DNA of 64,000 bases, taken from the NCBI GenBank assembly GCA_026393275.1, contig JAPLAM010000010.1, forward strand, positions 62,001 through 126,000, read 5' to 3'. Positions 37,126-45,928 of this stretch are shown here, one piece after another. Under the pieces are notes generated by a model. The model saw only the letters and a program-made list of their open reading frames with translations. It ran no database searches and was not told where the DNA came from. This DNA is from Arthrobacter sp. (GTDB lineage: Bacteria > Actinomycetota > Actinomycetes > Actinomycetales > Micrococcaceae). Positions within the stretch are counted from its first letter, which is position 1; every line of letters starts with the position of its first letter. Made by a program: the position numbers and the translations under genes.

Positions 37126-37152
37126 CTTACTTTATTCACCGTATAAAGTAAG
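37126..37152. promoter_or_regulatory. ROK operator at the translation start
   Basis: Perfect 10-bp inverted repeat CTTACTTTAT (37126-37135) and ATAAAGTAAG (37143-37152) with a 7-base spacer. The right arm ends one base before the ATG at 37154, so binding would block both promoter clearance and ribosome access. Highly A/T-rich against a GC-rich background. Confidence 0.75.
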
Positions 37153-37153
37153 A

Positions 37154-38308
37154 ATGTTATCTGAATCACAGCCGACCGCCCCGACCGGGCGTGATGCGCT
37201 GCGCAGAATCCGGGCCGGCGCAATCTTCGGCACGCTGCTCGCCGCCGGGCCCATGGCACGGACCGATCTGGCTCAGCGGACGGGCTACAGCCCTTCCACG
37301 GTTACCGGCATCGTGCAGGACCTAAGCGATGCGGGATACCTGCGGGTCGTGGGCCAGCAAGCATCGACGGGCGGCCGGCGGCGGACTTTGATAGAGCTAA
37401 ATCGGTCCTCGGTGACCGTCGCCGTCGTCGGGCTCCGTGGTACCCGCATCTGGTGCGCCTTGGTCGACCTAGAGGGCAAGAGGCTCGACACCGCAGAACA
37501 CGAGTTTGACGTGCAGGATCCCGTAGGCAGCGCCGCAGGGATAGTCATGACGCTACACAGTCGGGCGGATACTCCTCCCGTGCACGTTGTAGTGGCGCTG
37601 CCCGGTGTCGTAGCCTCCGACGGCTCGCTCGCACTGGCCCCGGCGTTCGGCCCGATGACGCACCTCCGCCTGGCGGACGAGATGGAAGCCACAACGGGCC
37701 TCCGGACCACGGTGGAAAACGACGTCAATCTCATCGCCCTGGGCGAGCGGATCGATGGCGCAGGCAATGGGCTCGACGACCTGGTGCTGATCCATATCGC
37801 CGAAGGAATCGGCGCCACCATCATTGCCAATGGCGAAGTCCTGGACGGTGCGTCCCGAGCCGCCGGCGAGATCGGATTTCTCCCGCAAGGACTGGAGGCC
37901 AGCCCGCGGGGAGAGCGCGGAGAATTCGAAAGGCGCTGGACCGTCGCCGGCATCAAGGAATCGGCCGCACGTCTTGGCCTGGTGCTGCCGGAGGAGACCG
38001 TAGTTGACGCGCTCTGTCGTGCGGAGTCCAGCGCGGGCCGCCAACTGCTTGCCGACGTCGTCCGAGCTTGGGCCTTTGCCGCCATTGTTTGCGTCTGCGT
38101 CGTGAATCCTGCGCGGGTGATCTTCTCCGGCGACGCCGTCGCGCTGGATGAGGAAGCACGACGGCGGCTTCGCGACGGGGTTCAGCGCGCTTCCCCGTCG
38201 TTTACGGACGTCGTGTTCGCCGAACTCGGAAATGCGGCCATCCTCCACGGCGCGATCGCAAAGGTTATGCAGTCGCCAACCACGCTCTTTACCGCGGCAG
38301 CCGGATGA
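37154..38308 (+). CDS. ROK family transcriptional regulator
   Basis: 384 residues. Winged HTH at about 15-75 (MARTDLAQRTGYSPSTVTGI) and a ROK sugar-kinase-like domain (VENDVNLIALGER, IAEGIGATIIANGEVL, GEIGF). The zinc motif CxCGxxGCxE expected after GEIGF is absent and replaced by LEASPRGERGEFERR, so zinc is probably not bound. Only a weak purine stretch precedes the ATG because the operator abuts it; a leaderless mRNA is possible. It likely senses an amino-sugar-type ligand and represses the downstream operon. Confidence 0.9.
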   Translation: MLSESQPTAPTGRDALRRIRAGAIFGTLLAAGPMARTDLAQRTGYSPSTVTGIVQDLSDAGYLRVVGQQASTGGRRRTLIELNRSSVTVAVVGLRGTRIWCALVDLEGKRLDTAEHEFDVQDPVGSAAGIVMTLHSRADTPPVHVVVALPGVVASDGSLALAPAFGPMTHLRLADEMEATTGLRTTVENDVNLIALGERIDGAGNGLDDLVLIHIAEGIGATIIANGEVLDGASRAAGEIGFLPQGLEASPRGERGEFERRWTVAGIKESAARLGLVLPEETVVDALCRAESSAGRQLLADVVRAWAFAAIVCVCVVNPARVIFSGDAVALDEEARRRLRDGVQRASPSFTDVVFAELGNAAILHGAIAKVMQSPTTLFTAAAG

Positions 38309-38363
38309 CCTGCCCAACATTTTGCCCCCACCACCAGCCCAGAAAAATCAATAGGAGAAATCA

Positions 38364-39440
38364 ATGACGTCACGACCGTTGCGATTCGCGCTGCTAGCCG
38401 GCGGTCTCGCGCTCACCCTTGGAATGACGGCCTGCGGGCTGGACGCGCCCAAGGACTCAGGTTCTTCGGCAGGCGCTGCCGGTTCCGGAACCCTCACCAT
38501 CTACACGGCGCGGGATAAGGGCCTTGCAACGGACGTCGTCGCCGACTTCGAAAAGGCCAATCCGGCGTACGCTGGCAAGGTTCAGGTGCTAACTCTCGGC
38601 GCGCAGGAAGCGCTGGAACGCATCAAGGCCGAGAAGGCGAACCCCCAGGGTGACATCTGGTGGGGCGGTACGCAGCAGCAGATGCAGCAGGCCGCGTCCG
38701 AACAGGTCCTGGCGGCCGCGCCGAAGTCCGTCATTGACGCCGTCCCAGCCGCCCAGCGCGACCCGGAGGGCCTCTGGGTGGGTGAAATGAAACTGGCCGA
38801 GGTCATTTTCTACAACAAGGACATGCTCTCCGCTGACCAGGCTCCCAAAGACTGGGACGACCTGATTGACCCGGCTCTGAAGGGCAAGATCGCCATCCGC
38901 GACGTCCTGGCGTCGGGAACCATGCGGAGCATCTTCGCCTCCATGATCGACCGCAAGTTCGACGCGGCCGGCAGCCCGGACGCCGGCTACGAGTGGCTCA
39001 AGAAGCTGGATGCAAACACCAAGGTCTACGCCGCCAACCCCACGGATCTGTACCTGCGCATCACCCGCCAGGAAGCTGCCGTCACCGCTTGGAACCTGCA
39101 GGACGTCATGCTTCAGATCCAGAACCAGAAGGCGCCCTACACTCCTGTGGTCCCCGCCTCCGGCGCACCCATGCTGATCGACGGCGTCGCTAAAATCAAG
39201 AACGGCCCGTCCTCGGCCGGAGCGGATGCGTTCCTTTCCTTCCTCTTGGGCCAGGACGAGCAGACGAAGCTCGCCGAGAAGTACTTCCAGATCCCCACCG
39301 TCACCCTGGCCAAGGAACCGGCCTGGCTGGCGGACCTGAACCTGAAGGAAATGAAGGTCAACTGGGCTCGCGTCAACAAGAGCGAGCCCGAGTGGAGCAA
39401 GTACTGGGCCGCAAACATCAAGGGCCAGAACAAGAGCTAG
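38364..39440 (+). CDS. ABC transporter substrate-binding lipoprotein
   Basis: 358 residues. Signal peptide with lipobox LGMTAC, lipidated Cys24. The mature part starts GTLTIYTARDKGLATDVVAD and contains AEVIFYNKDML and the later VVPASGAPMLIDGVAKIKN, placing it in the AfuA/PhnS-type (COG1840-like) binding-protein group, whose known members bind ferric iron, phosphonates or sugar phosphates. Given the operon, an anionic sugar-like ligand is more likely than iron. AGGAG precedes the ATG. Confidence 0.9.
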   Translation: MTSRPLRFALLAGGLALTLGMTACGLDAPKDSGSSAGAAGSGTLTIYTARDKGLATDVVADFEKANPAYAGKVQVLTLGAQEALERIKAEKANPQGDIWWGGTQQQMQQAASEQVLAAAPKSVIDAVPAAQRDPEGLWVGEMKLAEVIFYNKDMLSADQAPKDWDDLIDPALKGKIAIRDVLASGTMRSIFASMIDRKFDAAGSPDAGYEWLKKLDANTKVYAANPTDLYLRITRQEAAVTAWNLQDVMLQIQNQKAPYTPVVPASGAPMLIDGVAKIKNGPSSAGADAFLSFLLGQDEQTKLAEKYFQIPTVTLAKEPAWLADLNLKEMKVNWARVNKSEPEWSKYWAANIKGQNKS

Positions 39441-39447
39441 TGCCGGC

Positions 39448-39480
39448 GCCGGCGGGGCGGGCTATTGCTGCCCCGTCGGC
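39448..39480 (+). other. intercistronic hairpin after the binding-protein gene
   Basis: Arms 39448-39458 (GCCGGCGGGGC) and 39470-39480 pair with one G-T and an 11-base loop, 8 bases after the stop and 50 bases before the ATPase gene. No U-run. Such structures usually stabilise the binding-protein mRNA relative to the rest of the operon. Confidence 0.55.
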
Positions 39481-39529
39481 TCCCGCGCATTCGCCGGTCA
39501 GCACCTAACAACACCTCTGTGGAGTATCC

Positions 39530-40615
39530 ATGACAAGCGTCTTCCTCAACGGGATCAGCAAGCAGTATCCAGGGGCCAAGCCCTCGGTTTCCAACCTCAC
39601 CGTCACCATCGAGGACGGCGAGTTCTTCACCCTGCTGGGACCTTCGGGCTGCGGCAAGTCGACCACGCTACGGATGGTGGCGGGTTTCATCCAGCCCACC
39701 AGCGGCAGCATCCACTTTGGGGACAGGGACGTGACCAACACGGCGCCGAACAAGCGCGATACCGGCATGGTCTTCCAGAACTATGCCCTGTTCCCGCACA
39801 TGAGCGTCCGCGGAAACGTGGCCTACGGGATGGACGTCCGCGGCATCGCCAAGCAGGAAAAGGCCAAGCGGATCGACGAGGCCCTGGCCCAGGTTGGCTT
39901 GGAAGAGTTCGGCGACCGCCGCATAGACATGCTCTCCGGCGGCCAGCAGCAACGCGTGGCGCTGGCCCGCGCGCTGGTGATCCGGCCGGCCGCGCTCCTG
40001 CTGGACGAACCGCTCTCCAACCTTGATGCCAAGTTGCGGGAGGAAACCCGGACCGAGATCAGGTCAACCCAGAAGGCAGCCGGGACCACCTGCCTCTACG
40101 TCACCCATGACCAGGCCGAAGCAATGGCCATGAGCGACCGGGTGGCGGTGCTCAACGCGGGGGAACTCCACCAGGTTGCCTCACCCCGGGACGTCTACAA
40201 CCGGCCTGCCACCGCGTTCGTAGCCAGGTTCATCGGCCGCTCCAACGTGCTGCCGTGCACCGTCCTGGGCGTCGACGGCGGCTCGGTCTCCGTCCGGGTT
40301 GCCGACGGGACCGTGCTCAGGGCGCCCCGCGTCGAGGAAACTATCTCCGCCCGAGTCTCGGCCGGGGACCAGGCCGCCGTGTCGCTGCGCCCGGAGTCGA
40401 TTGTCCTGACCATCAACCCGGGACCCGCGACCGCCGGGCAACTGACCGGCCGCGTGCTGACCGCCGAGTTCACCGGCGCGGTCAACATCTACGAAGTCGA
40501 GTGGCAGGGGCAAAAAATCGTCGTATCCGCCCCGGACAGCTTTGACCGGGCCGAACCGGGCGATCTGGTGGCCATGGCCCCGCACCAGGACCGGGTGTGG
40601 ATGGTGGAACCGTGA
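39530..40615 (+). CDS. ABC transporter ATP-binding protein
   Basis: 361 residues. Walker A GPSGCGKST, Q-loop, signature LSGGQQQR, Walker B LLLDEPLSNLD, H-loop YVTHDQAEAMAMSD, then a C-terminal TOBE-type domain (about 240-361). This is the PotA/FbpC/MalK-like class that drives the AfuA-type importers. GTGGAG precedes the ATG. The stop overlaps the permease GTG by 4 bases. Confidence 0.96.
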   Translation: MTSVFLNGISKQYPGAKPSVSNLTVTIEDGEFFTLLGPSGCGKSTTLRMVAGFIQPTSGSIHFGDRDVTNTAPNKRDTGMVFQNYALFPHMSVRGNVAYGMDVRGIAKQEKAKRIDEALAQVGLEEFGDRRIDMLSGGQQQRVALARALVIRPAALLLDEPLSNLDAKLREETRTEIRSTQKAAGTTCLYVTHDQAEAMAMSDRVAVLNAGELHQVASPRDVYNRPATAFVARFIGRSNVLPCTVLGVDGGSVSVRVADGTVLRAPRVEETISARVSAGDQAAVSLRPESIVLTINPGPATAGQLTGRVLTAEFTGAVNIYEVEWQGQKIVVSAPDSFDRAEPGDLVAMAPHQDRVWMVEP

Positions 40616-42435
40616 GCGTAGCCGCAGCCAAGGTCCGCAAACGCTCCGCGCTCACGTCCTCAGACCGGTTCGTCTACCTGCTGGCGGGCCCGCTGGTGCT
40701 GGTGCTGCTGGTCTACCTCGTCGTGCCGATGCTGGCCACGGCCACCACCAGCGCGCAGGGCGGCGGCAGCGCCTACAAGGGATTCTTTAATGGAAGCTCA
40801 GCGACGGCACTGGGGCTGTCGGTCGGAATCTCGCTGGCCTCAGTTCTGACCACCGGTGTCCTCGGCACGGCCCTCGCCGTCCTGCTGTCCCGGTTCGATT
40901 TCCCCGGCCGAAAGGTCCTCCGGCTCTTTGCCTTGCTCCCGATGGCATTGCCGCCCCTGATCGGCGCGGTCTCCTTCTACTTCCTGTACGCCGAGAGCGG
41001 GATCCTTCCCCGTTTCCTGGCCCAGTATCTGGGCGCCGACGCCGCGGCGGTATCCGCGAACGGCGTCTGGGGTGTCCTTCTGGTCCACACCATGACGATG
41101 TACCCCTACTTCTACCTCGCCGTCACTGCTGCCCTGGCCGGATCGGATGCATCCATGGAAGAGGCCGCGCTCAATCTGGGCGCCAGCCGGTTCCGGATGT
41201 GGCGCAACGTGTTGCTGCCGATGCTGACGCCGGCGCTCGTCTCCGGGACGCTGCTGACGTTTATGGTCTCGATGGCGTCCTTCACGGCTCCGCAGTTCTA
41301 CAACGTCCAGACCCTGACGATGCAGATTGTGGCGTCCAGGACCAGCGGCGCCTACGACGTGGCGGCCGCCCAGGCAGTGGTGCTGTCCGTCGTCTCCATC
41401 TGCTTCCTGCTTGCCATGCGCTGGTATGAAAACCGGCGCATCCACAGGGGCTCGTCGAAGGGAACCCCGCAGTCCGTCAAGGTTCTGCACGGTGCCCTGC
41501 CCCGGACGGCTGCCGGGCTCGGTTCCCTCCTGCTCGTCCTCTTCCTGATGGCGCCGCCGGCCACCATCGCCCTGTTGTCCTTCACGGTTGACGGCTCCTG
41601 GACCACTCAGATCCTGCCGCCGGAATACACCGTCGAGAACTTCGCCCGGATCTTCACGGACCCGGTCACCCTGCGGCCGATCCTGGTTAGTGCCCAGATG
41701 GCGTTCGTGGCGATGATCGGCTGCGTGCTGGTCGGTGTCCTCGCTGCCTGGGTGGTCACCCGCTGGAAAGGCCCGGGCAAGGCTCTGCTCGATGTGATGG
41801 TCATGCTGCCGTGGGCCCTGCCGGGGACGGTGATCGGCGTCAACATCGTTACGGCCTTCGCCAGCCCCACCCCCTTCAACCTGGGCCAGGTGCTCATTGG
41901 CTCGCTGTGGATCCTCCCGGTGGCCTACTTCGTCCGGTTCCTGCCGCTCGTCTTCCGTTCCGCCAACGCGTCGCTGGCGCAGATCGACCCCAGCGTCGAG
42001 GAAGCCGCGCGGAGCCTGGGCGCCGGACCATGGCGGGCGCTACGGACCGTCACGGTGCCGCTGATGTCGCGCGGCATCATCGCCGGGGCGCTCATGGCCT
42101 TTATCCAGGGCTTCGGCGAATATGTTGCGTCCGTGGTGGTTTACCCGGCCCGCTACGCCCCGCTATCCGTGGAGATCTACAACCGCATCTACTCCAATGA
42201 GTTCGGCACGGCGGCCGCCTACGGCACGCTCCAGATGGTGCTGATCCTCCTCGTGCTGGCACTCTCGCAACGGCTCGAAACCCCGCGCCGGGCCAAGAAA
42301 CCGCGTGATGACACGCGAGGTGATTCCGCCGTCGCACTCACTCCCGTGCTGGCCCCCACGCTCAACCCGATCCACGAAACCGGTGATAAGAATGAACACG
42401 CCAACGAACCCGTCAATGCCGCGCCCCGCCCTTAG
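40612..42435 (+). CDS. ABC transporter permease, fused double permease
   Basis: 607 residues from the GTG at 40612 overlapping the ATPase stop; an ATG at 40597 is an alternative. Two BPD_transp_1 (MetI-like) units are fused: the first has EEAALNLGASRFRMWRNVLL near 190, the second EEAARSLGAGPWRALRTVTV near 465, each the EAA loop that docks on the ATPase. About 12 membrane helices. The FbpB-type layout fits the AfuA-type binding protein. The C-terminal 40 residues are polar and overlap the next gene. Confidence 0.93.
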   Translation: MSVAAAKVRKRSALTSSDRFVYLLAGPLVLVLLVYLVVPMLATATTSAQGGGSAYKGFFNGSSATALGLSVGISLASVLTTGVLGTALAVLLSRFDFPGRKVLRLFALLPMALPPLIGAVSFYFLYAESGILPRFLAQYLGADAAAVSANGVWGVLLVHTMTMYPYFYLAVTAALAGSDASMEEAALNLGASRFRMWRNVLLPMLTPALVSGTLLTFMVSMASFTAPQFYNVQTLTMQIVASRTSGAYDVAAAQAVVLSVVSICFLLAMRWYENRRIHRGSSKGTPQSVKVLHGALPRTAAGLGSLLLVLFLMAPPATIALLSFTVDGSWTTQILPPEYTVENFARIFTDPVTLRPILVSAQMAFVAMIGCVLVGVLAAWVVTRWKGPGKALLDVMVMLPWALPGTVIGVNIVTAFASPTPFNLGQVLIGSLWILPVAYFVRFLPLVFRSANASLAQIDPSVEEAARSLGAGPWRALRTVTVPLMSRGIIAGALMAFIQGFGEYVASVVVYPARYAPLSVEIYNRIYSNEFGTAAAYGTLQMVLILLVLALSQRLETPRRAKKPRDDTRGDSAVALTPVLAPTLNPIHETGDKNEHANEPVNAAPRP

Positions 42436-43909
42436 GGACCGCGAAGACCTGTCCGTCTACTGGGACAACCACCTGCAGACTGCCTTCGATGAAGCCGCGC
42501 CGCACATCTACCCGGCCATGGTCGAGGCCAGCCTGGCGCACGTCCTGATGCTGACCCGGCAGGGCATCCTGCCCCGCACCCGCGGGGAGCTCCTGCTAAA
42601 GGGACTATTGGCGTTGTGGGCCAGGACCGAGTCGGGGGAGCAGCGCTACGTCTTCGACGGAAGTGTCGAGGATCCGTACTACTTCCTCGAGCAGCAGTTG
42701 GCCGCCGAGTGCGGCATCCCGACCTCAGAGCTGGACGTCCAGCTGGCCCGGAGCCGGAACGACCTCGACGCCGGCGTATTCCGGATGGTGCTGCGGCGCC
42801 AACTGCTTGAGCAGACGGCCCTCGTGGTCCAGGCCGCTACGGACGCAGCCGCCCAGGCCGCGGCCAACGCCGAAAGCCTCATCATCGGCTTTACTCACCG
42901 CCGCCCGGCACAGCCGACGACAATCGGCCACGTCCTTGCAGGGCTTGCCGAAGCATTCTTGAGCCAGGGCAGGGAAATGCTCAGCATCTACGAGGAGCTG
43001 AACGTTTCGCCGCTCGGATCGGCGGCATTCACGGGTACGGATCTGCCTATCGACTCCTCGATGGTCGGCGAACTGACCGGCTTCGATGCCAGCTTCACCT
43101 CCAGTTACGAGGCGGTGGCCGGCGCGGAACACTTCATGCGGCTGGCCGCGGTCCAGGCCAGGATCACGGCCACCGGTGCCCGGTTCTCCCGTGTGCTGCT
43201 GGAATGGATGACGTTCAAATGGGTCGAAACTCCCACCGCCTACACCCAGGGCTCATCGATCATGCCGCAGAAGAAGAACCCGGTGGTCCTGGAACACATG
43301 GTGTCCATGGCGGGCGTGACTGCGGCGGACATGGCCGCCACCTATGCCAACATCGGCTCGGCCTGGTACGAGGACTCCAATAACGCCACCACCGACGTTC
43401 AGAAACACCTGTGGCGCGCCGGGGAACGCGTGGTCCGCTTCATGCGCATGATGGACGGGCTCCTGCTGGACCTCCGCGTGCTTCAGCTGCCCGACCACGC
43501 CGAAATCGTCGCCTCCGGGGCCACCACCACGGCCGTCGCGGAGGCACTGGCCGCCCTCGGCATCCCCTGGCGCGGCGCCCACGATATTGTCGGGCGCCTG
43601 GTCCGCGCCAACGCCCCCGCAGACTGGACCGCCGACGGCGTCGCGAAGGCCTTTGCCGACGCCGGACTGGAGGCGACGGAGAAGGTGGTGGCTACGACAC
43701 TCAACGCCGGACAGCAGCCGGCCCTAATCCTGGCCCGCACCCAGACCGGGAGCCCGGGCGCCGACGCCGTGCGGCACAACGCGGCCCTGTCGCAGGAGCG
43801 GGCCGAGGCCTTGGGCGTCGAACTCCAGCGCCGCCTGGGCCTGATCGACGCCACCAGGGAACGGCTCGTGGAGATCGCTGCGGACGCCGTCGAAAGGGGC
43901 CAGTGGTGA
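42392..43909 (+). CDS. argininosuccinate lyase/aspartase superfamily lyase of unknown substrate
   Basis: 505 residues from the ATG at 42392, overlapping the permease end by 44 bases. Superfamily signature GSSIMPQKKNPVVLEHM near residues 287-303, with DVQLARSRNDLDAGVFR for the substrate loop and FTHRRPAQPTTIGHVLAG for the HxxxxQP region. Fold and motifs match ArgH, which splits C-N bonds by elimination with loss of fumarate. It is not with arg genes but inside a sugar-catabolic operon, so it is probably a paralogue acting on an N-linked sugar or amino acid adduct. Confidence 0.88.
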   Translation: MNTPTNPSMPRPALRDREDLSVYWDNHLQTAFDEAAPHIYPAMVEASLAHVLMLTRQGILPRTRGELLLKGLLALWARTESGEQRYVFDGSVEDPYYFLEQQLAAECGIPTSELDVQLARSRNDLDAGVFRMVLRRQLLEQTALVVQAATDAAAQAAANAESLIIGFTHRRPAQPTTIGHVLAGLAEAFLSQGREMLSIYEELNVSPLGSAAFTGTDLPIDSSMVGELTGFDASFTSSYEAVAGAEHFMRLAAVQARITATGARFSRVLLEWMTFKWVETPTAYTQGSSIMPQKKNPVVLEHMVSMAGVTAADMAATYANIGSAWYEDSNNATTDVQKHLWRAGERVVRFMRMMDGLLLDLRVLQLPDHAEIVASGATTTAVAEALAALGIPWRGAHDIVGRLVRANAPADWTADGVAKAFADAGLEATEKVVATTLNAGQQPALILARTQTGSPGADAVRHNAALSQERAEALGVELQRRLGLIDATRERLVEIAADAVERGQW

Positions 43910-44862
43910 GCGGTGGAATCACCATCATCGGGAATACCAACCTCGACATCATGGTCGCGGACACGTGCGACCTCCCCGATCCGGGAACCGAGCGGGTGGT
44001 GTCCTCGATCTCCATCCGGCTCGGGGGCTCCGCAGGGAACTGGGCGGTCCGGTGCGCCGGGCTGAACTTCCCGACGACCCTTGTTAGCAGGGTCGGCGAT
44101 GACGCCACGCTGCCGATCCTGGAGGCTGAACTGCAGTACCCGTCGTTGGAGGCGCGACTGGTTCGGACCGCGGGTGAGCCCAGCGGGATTTCAGTAGCTA
44201 TTGAGGCCCCGGGCCGGGACCGCGCCTTTCTGTCGTCCCTCGGGGCCATGGCCCTGATGCAGCCGGTCGATATCACCGAGGAGATGCTCGCCGCAGAGTA
44301 TGTTGCCCTGGCCGGCTACTTCCTGCTCCCCGGGATGCGGGGTCATGCGCTCGAGGAGCTGTTTGGCCGGGCCGGTCGTGCAGGGGCGCTAACCGTCCTG
44401 GACACCGGTTGGCCTCCGGAGGGGTGGACCAGGGCTACGCAGCAGGAAGTCCTGGCGGCCCTCGGATCCGTTGATATCTTCCTGCCAAACGACGACGAGC
44501 TACACGGCCTCATGGATGACCAGGACACCGAGCGGGCAGCACGTGAACTGGCGGTCCGTACGAACACGCTTGTTGCCGTGAAGATGGGCGCCCGCGGCGC
44601 GGGACTCGCCACTCCGGACGGTGGGTGGACCGCTGCCAATGCGGCCGCCGTCCGCATTGTCGATTCCACTGGCGCCGGAGACGGATTTAACGCCGCGTTT
44701 CTGGTGTCGGCGGCAAGCGGGTCCACATGGTCCGCGGCACTGGGGATCGCCGTCAGTTACGCCACGCAAATGGTGGCCACCGCGCCCGATCGGCGCTCCG
44801 AGGTGGGCCTTCCCCTGGCGCCCAGGACATCGGCGTTGGAAAAGAGAGAAAGTATTGCATAA
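43906..44862 (+). CDS. PfkB family carbohydrate kinase
   Basis: 318 residues from the GTG at 43906, overlapping the lyase stop. The N-terminus is ITIIGNTNLDIMVAD with the LGGSAGNWAVRCAGLN di-Gly region, and the C-terminal active site DSTGAGDGFNAAF (about 253-265) holds the catalytic Asp and anion hole. Ribokinase-fold kinases phosphorylate sugars, nucleosides or sugar acids. Here it would phosphorylate the imported compound or the sugar released by the lyase. Confidence 0.92.
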   Translation: MSGGITIIGNTNLDIMVADTCDLPDPGTERVVSSISIRLGGSAGNWAVRCAGLNFPTTLVSRVGDDATLPILEAELQYPSLEARLVRTAGEPSGISVAIEAPGRDRAFLSSLGAMALMQPVDITEEMLAAEYVALAGYFLLPGMRGHALEELFGRAGRAGALTVLDTGWPPEGWTRATQQEVLAALGSVDIFLPNDDELHGLMDDQDTERAARELAVRTNTLVAVKMGARGAGLATPDGGWTAANAAAVRIVDSTGAGDGFNAAFLVSAASGSTWSAALGIAVSYATQMVATAPDRRSEVGLPLAPRTSALEKRESIA

Positions 44863-45928
44863 CTACCTCATCGAGGGCCGTCCCACCGTCCAGGGCCTGT
44901 CAATCATCGATTTTCACCTGCATTTCCGGATGCCCCACGACCCGTTGACACGCTCCCTGAGCGGCGGACAGTTCGGGTCATCGGGCCCGGCCGTACGGAG
45001 CGGCTGCGAGGAGTTCGACGCCGGTCAAGCGGCCCGATCTGCCGCCGTCGCCCGGACGTCGGCGCAGTGGCGGAAGAGCTGGGACTTCTCCGACCCCGAA
45101 CCGGCGTCGGCGGATGCCGCCTGGGAGGCAGAGGCAGACCGGTGGGTCACGGAGCTGGACGATCACGGGATCGAACATGCTGCATTTGTTACCGCCGGCG
45201 GAAACGACGCCATGACGGCCTTGGTCGGCCGCGGGGCGGGGCGGTTCCTGGGGATGGCCGCCATGGCAGATCCCTTTGCCCCCGGGGCGGCACAGGACTT
45301 CGAAGCGGCCCTCGACAGGGGAGGACTCCGCGGGCTGAAACTCTTTGCGCCGCTGGCCTCCAGCAGGATGGACGACCCGGCGGCCGACCCTATCTGGGAC
45401 GTCGCTTCCCGGCACAATGTCCCGGTCCTAATTCACTTTGGACACTGCGGATCAGCGGGCGGTATTGCACAAAACGCATACAGCAACCCGGCCAGCCTTG
45501 AACGCGTGGCAAAAATGTATCCCGAAGTCACCTTTGTCATCCCGCACTTCGGTATACAGCACGTACAGGAGGTGCTTTTCCTGATGTGGGCGTGCCCCAA
45601 CGTGGTGGTGGATACTTCAGGTTCCAACCAGTGGGTCAGGTACATGGCGCAACGGCTCACCCTCGAGGACCTCTTCCGCAGGTTCTACGAGACGATGGGG
45701 CCGGAGCGGATCGTATTTGGCTCAGACTCGTCCTGGTTTCCCCGCGGCTTTGCTAGGAGATACCTGGCGGACCAGCTAAGGATCTGCTGGGAAATGGGCA
45801 TGCCGGCTGCCGAGCTTCAACAGATCTTCGGGGGAAATGCTGCGCGGCTGCTAAAGCTGGACGGCTGGCGGCCTGCTTCCGCTGACGCTGCTACCCCCGG
45901 CAACCGTGGAGGGATGGGCGACCGATGA
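44855..45928 (+). CDS. amidohydrolase family 2 protein
   Basis: 357 residues from a TTG at 44855, overlapping the kinase stop with GAGAGAAAG in front. Metal-binding start IIDFHLHFRMP (HxH), then LGMAAMADP, GLKLFAPLAS, VLIHFGHCG, FVIPHFG and VFGSDSSWFPRGF (metal Asp), the pattern of amidohydrolase_2 (ACMS decarboxylase/resorcylate decarboxylase/lactonase) enzymes. It may hydrolyse a lactone or amide, or decarboxylate an intermediate. Its TGA overlaps the nagB-type ATG. Confidence 0.87.
   Translation: MHNYLIEGRPTVQGLSIIDFHLHFRMPHDPLTRSLSGGQFGSSGPAVRSGCEEFDAGQAARSAAVARTSAQWRKSWDFSDPEPASADAAWEAEADRWVTELDDHGIEHAAFVTAGGNDAMTALVGRGAGRFLGMAAMADPFAPGAAQDFEAALDRGGLRGLKLFAPLASSRMDDPAADPIWDVASRHNVPVLIHFGHCGSAGGIAQNAYSNPASLERVAKMYPEVTFVIPHFGIQHVQEVLFLMWACPNVVVDTSGSNQWVRYMAQRLTLEDLFRRFYETMGPERIVFGSDSSWFPRGFARRYLADQLRICWEMGMPAAELQQIFGGNAARLLKLDGWRPASADAATPGNRGGMGDR

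Noticed and set aside
42392..43909. Calling the lyase a true argininosuccinate lyase (argH)
   Set aside because: It sits in a sugar-transport operon with no arginine genes and is longer than usual ArgH (about 460-475); superfamily assignment only is justified.
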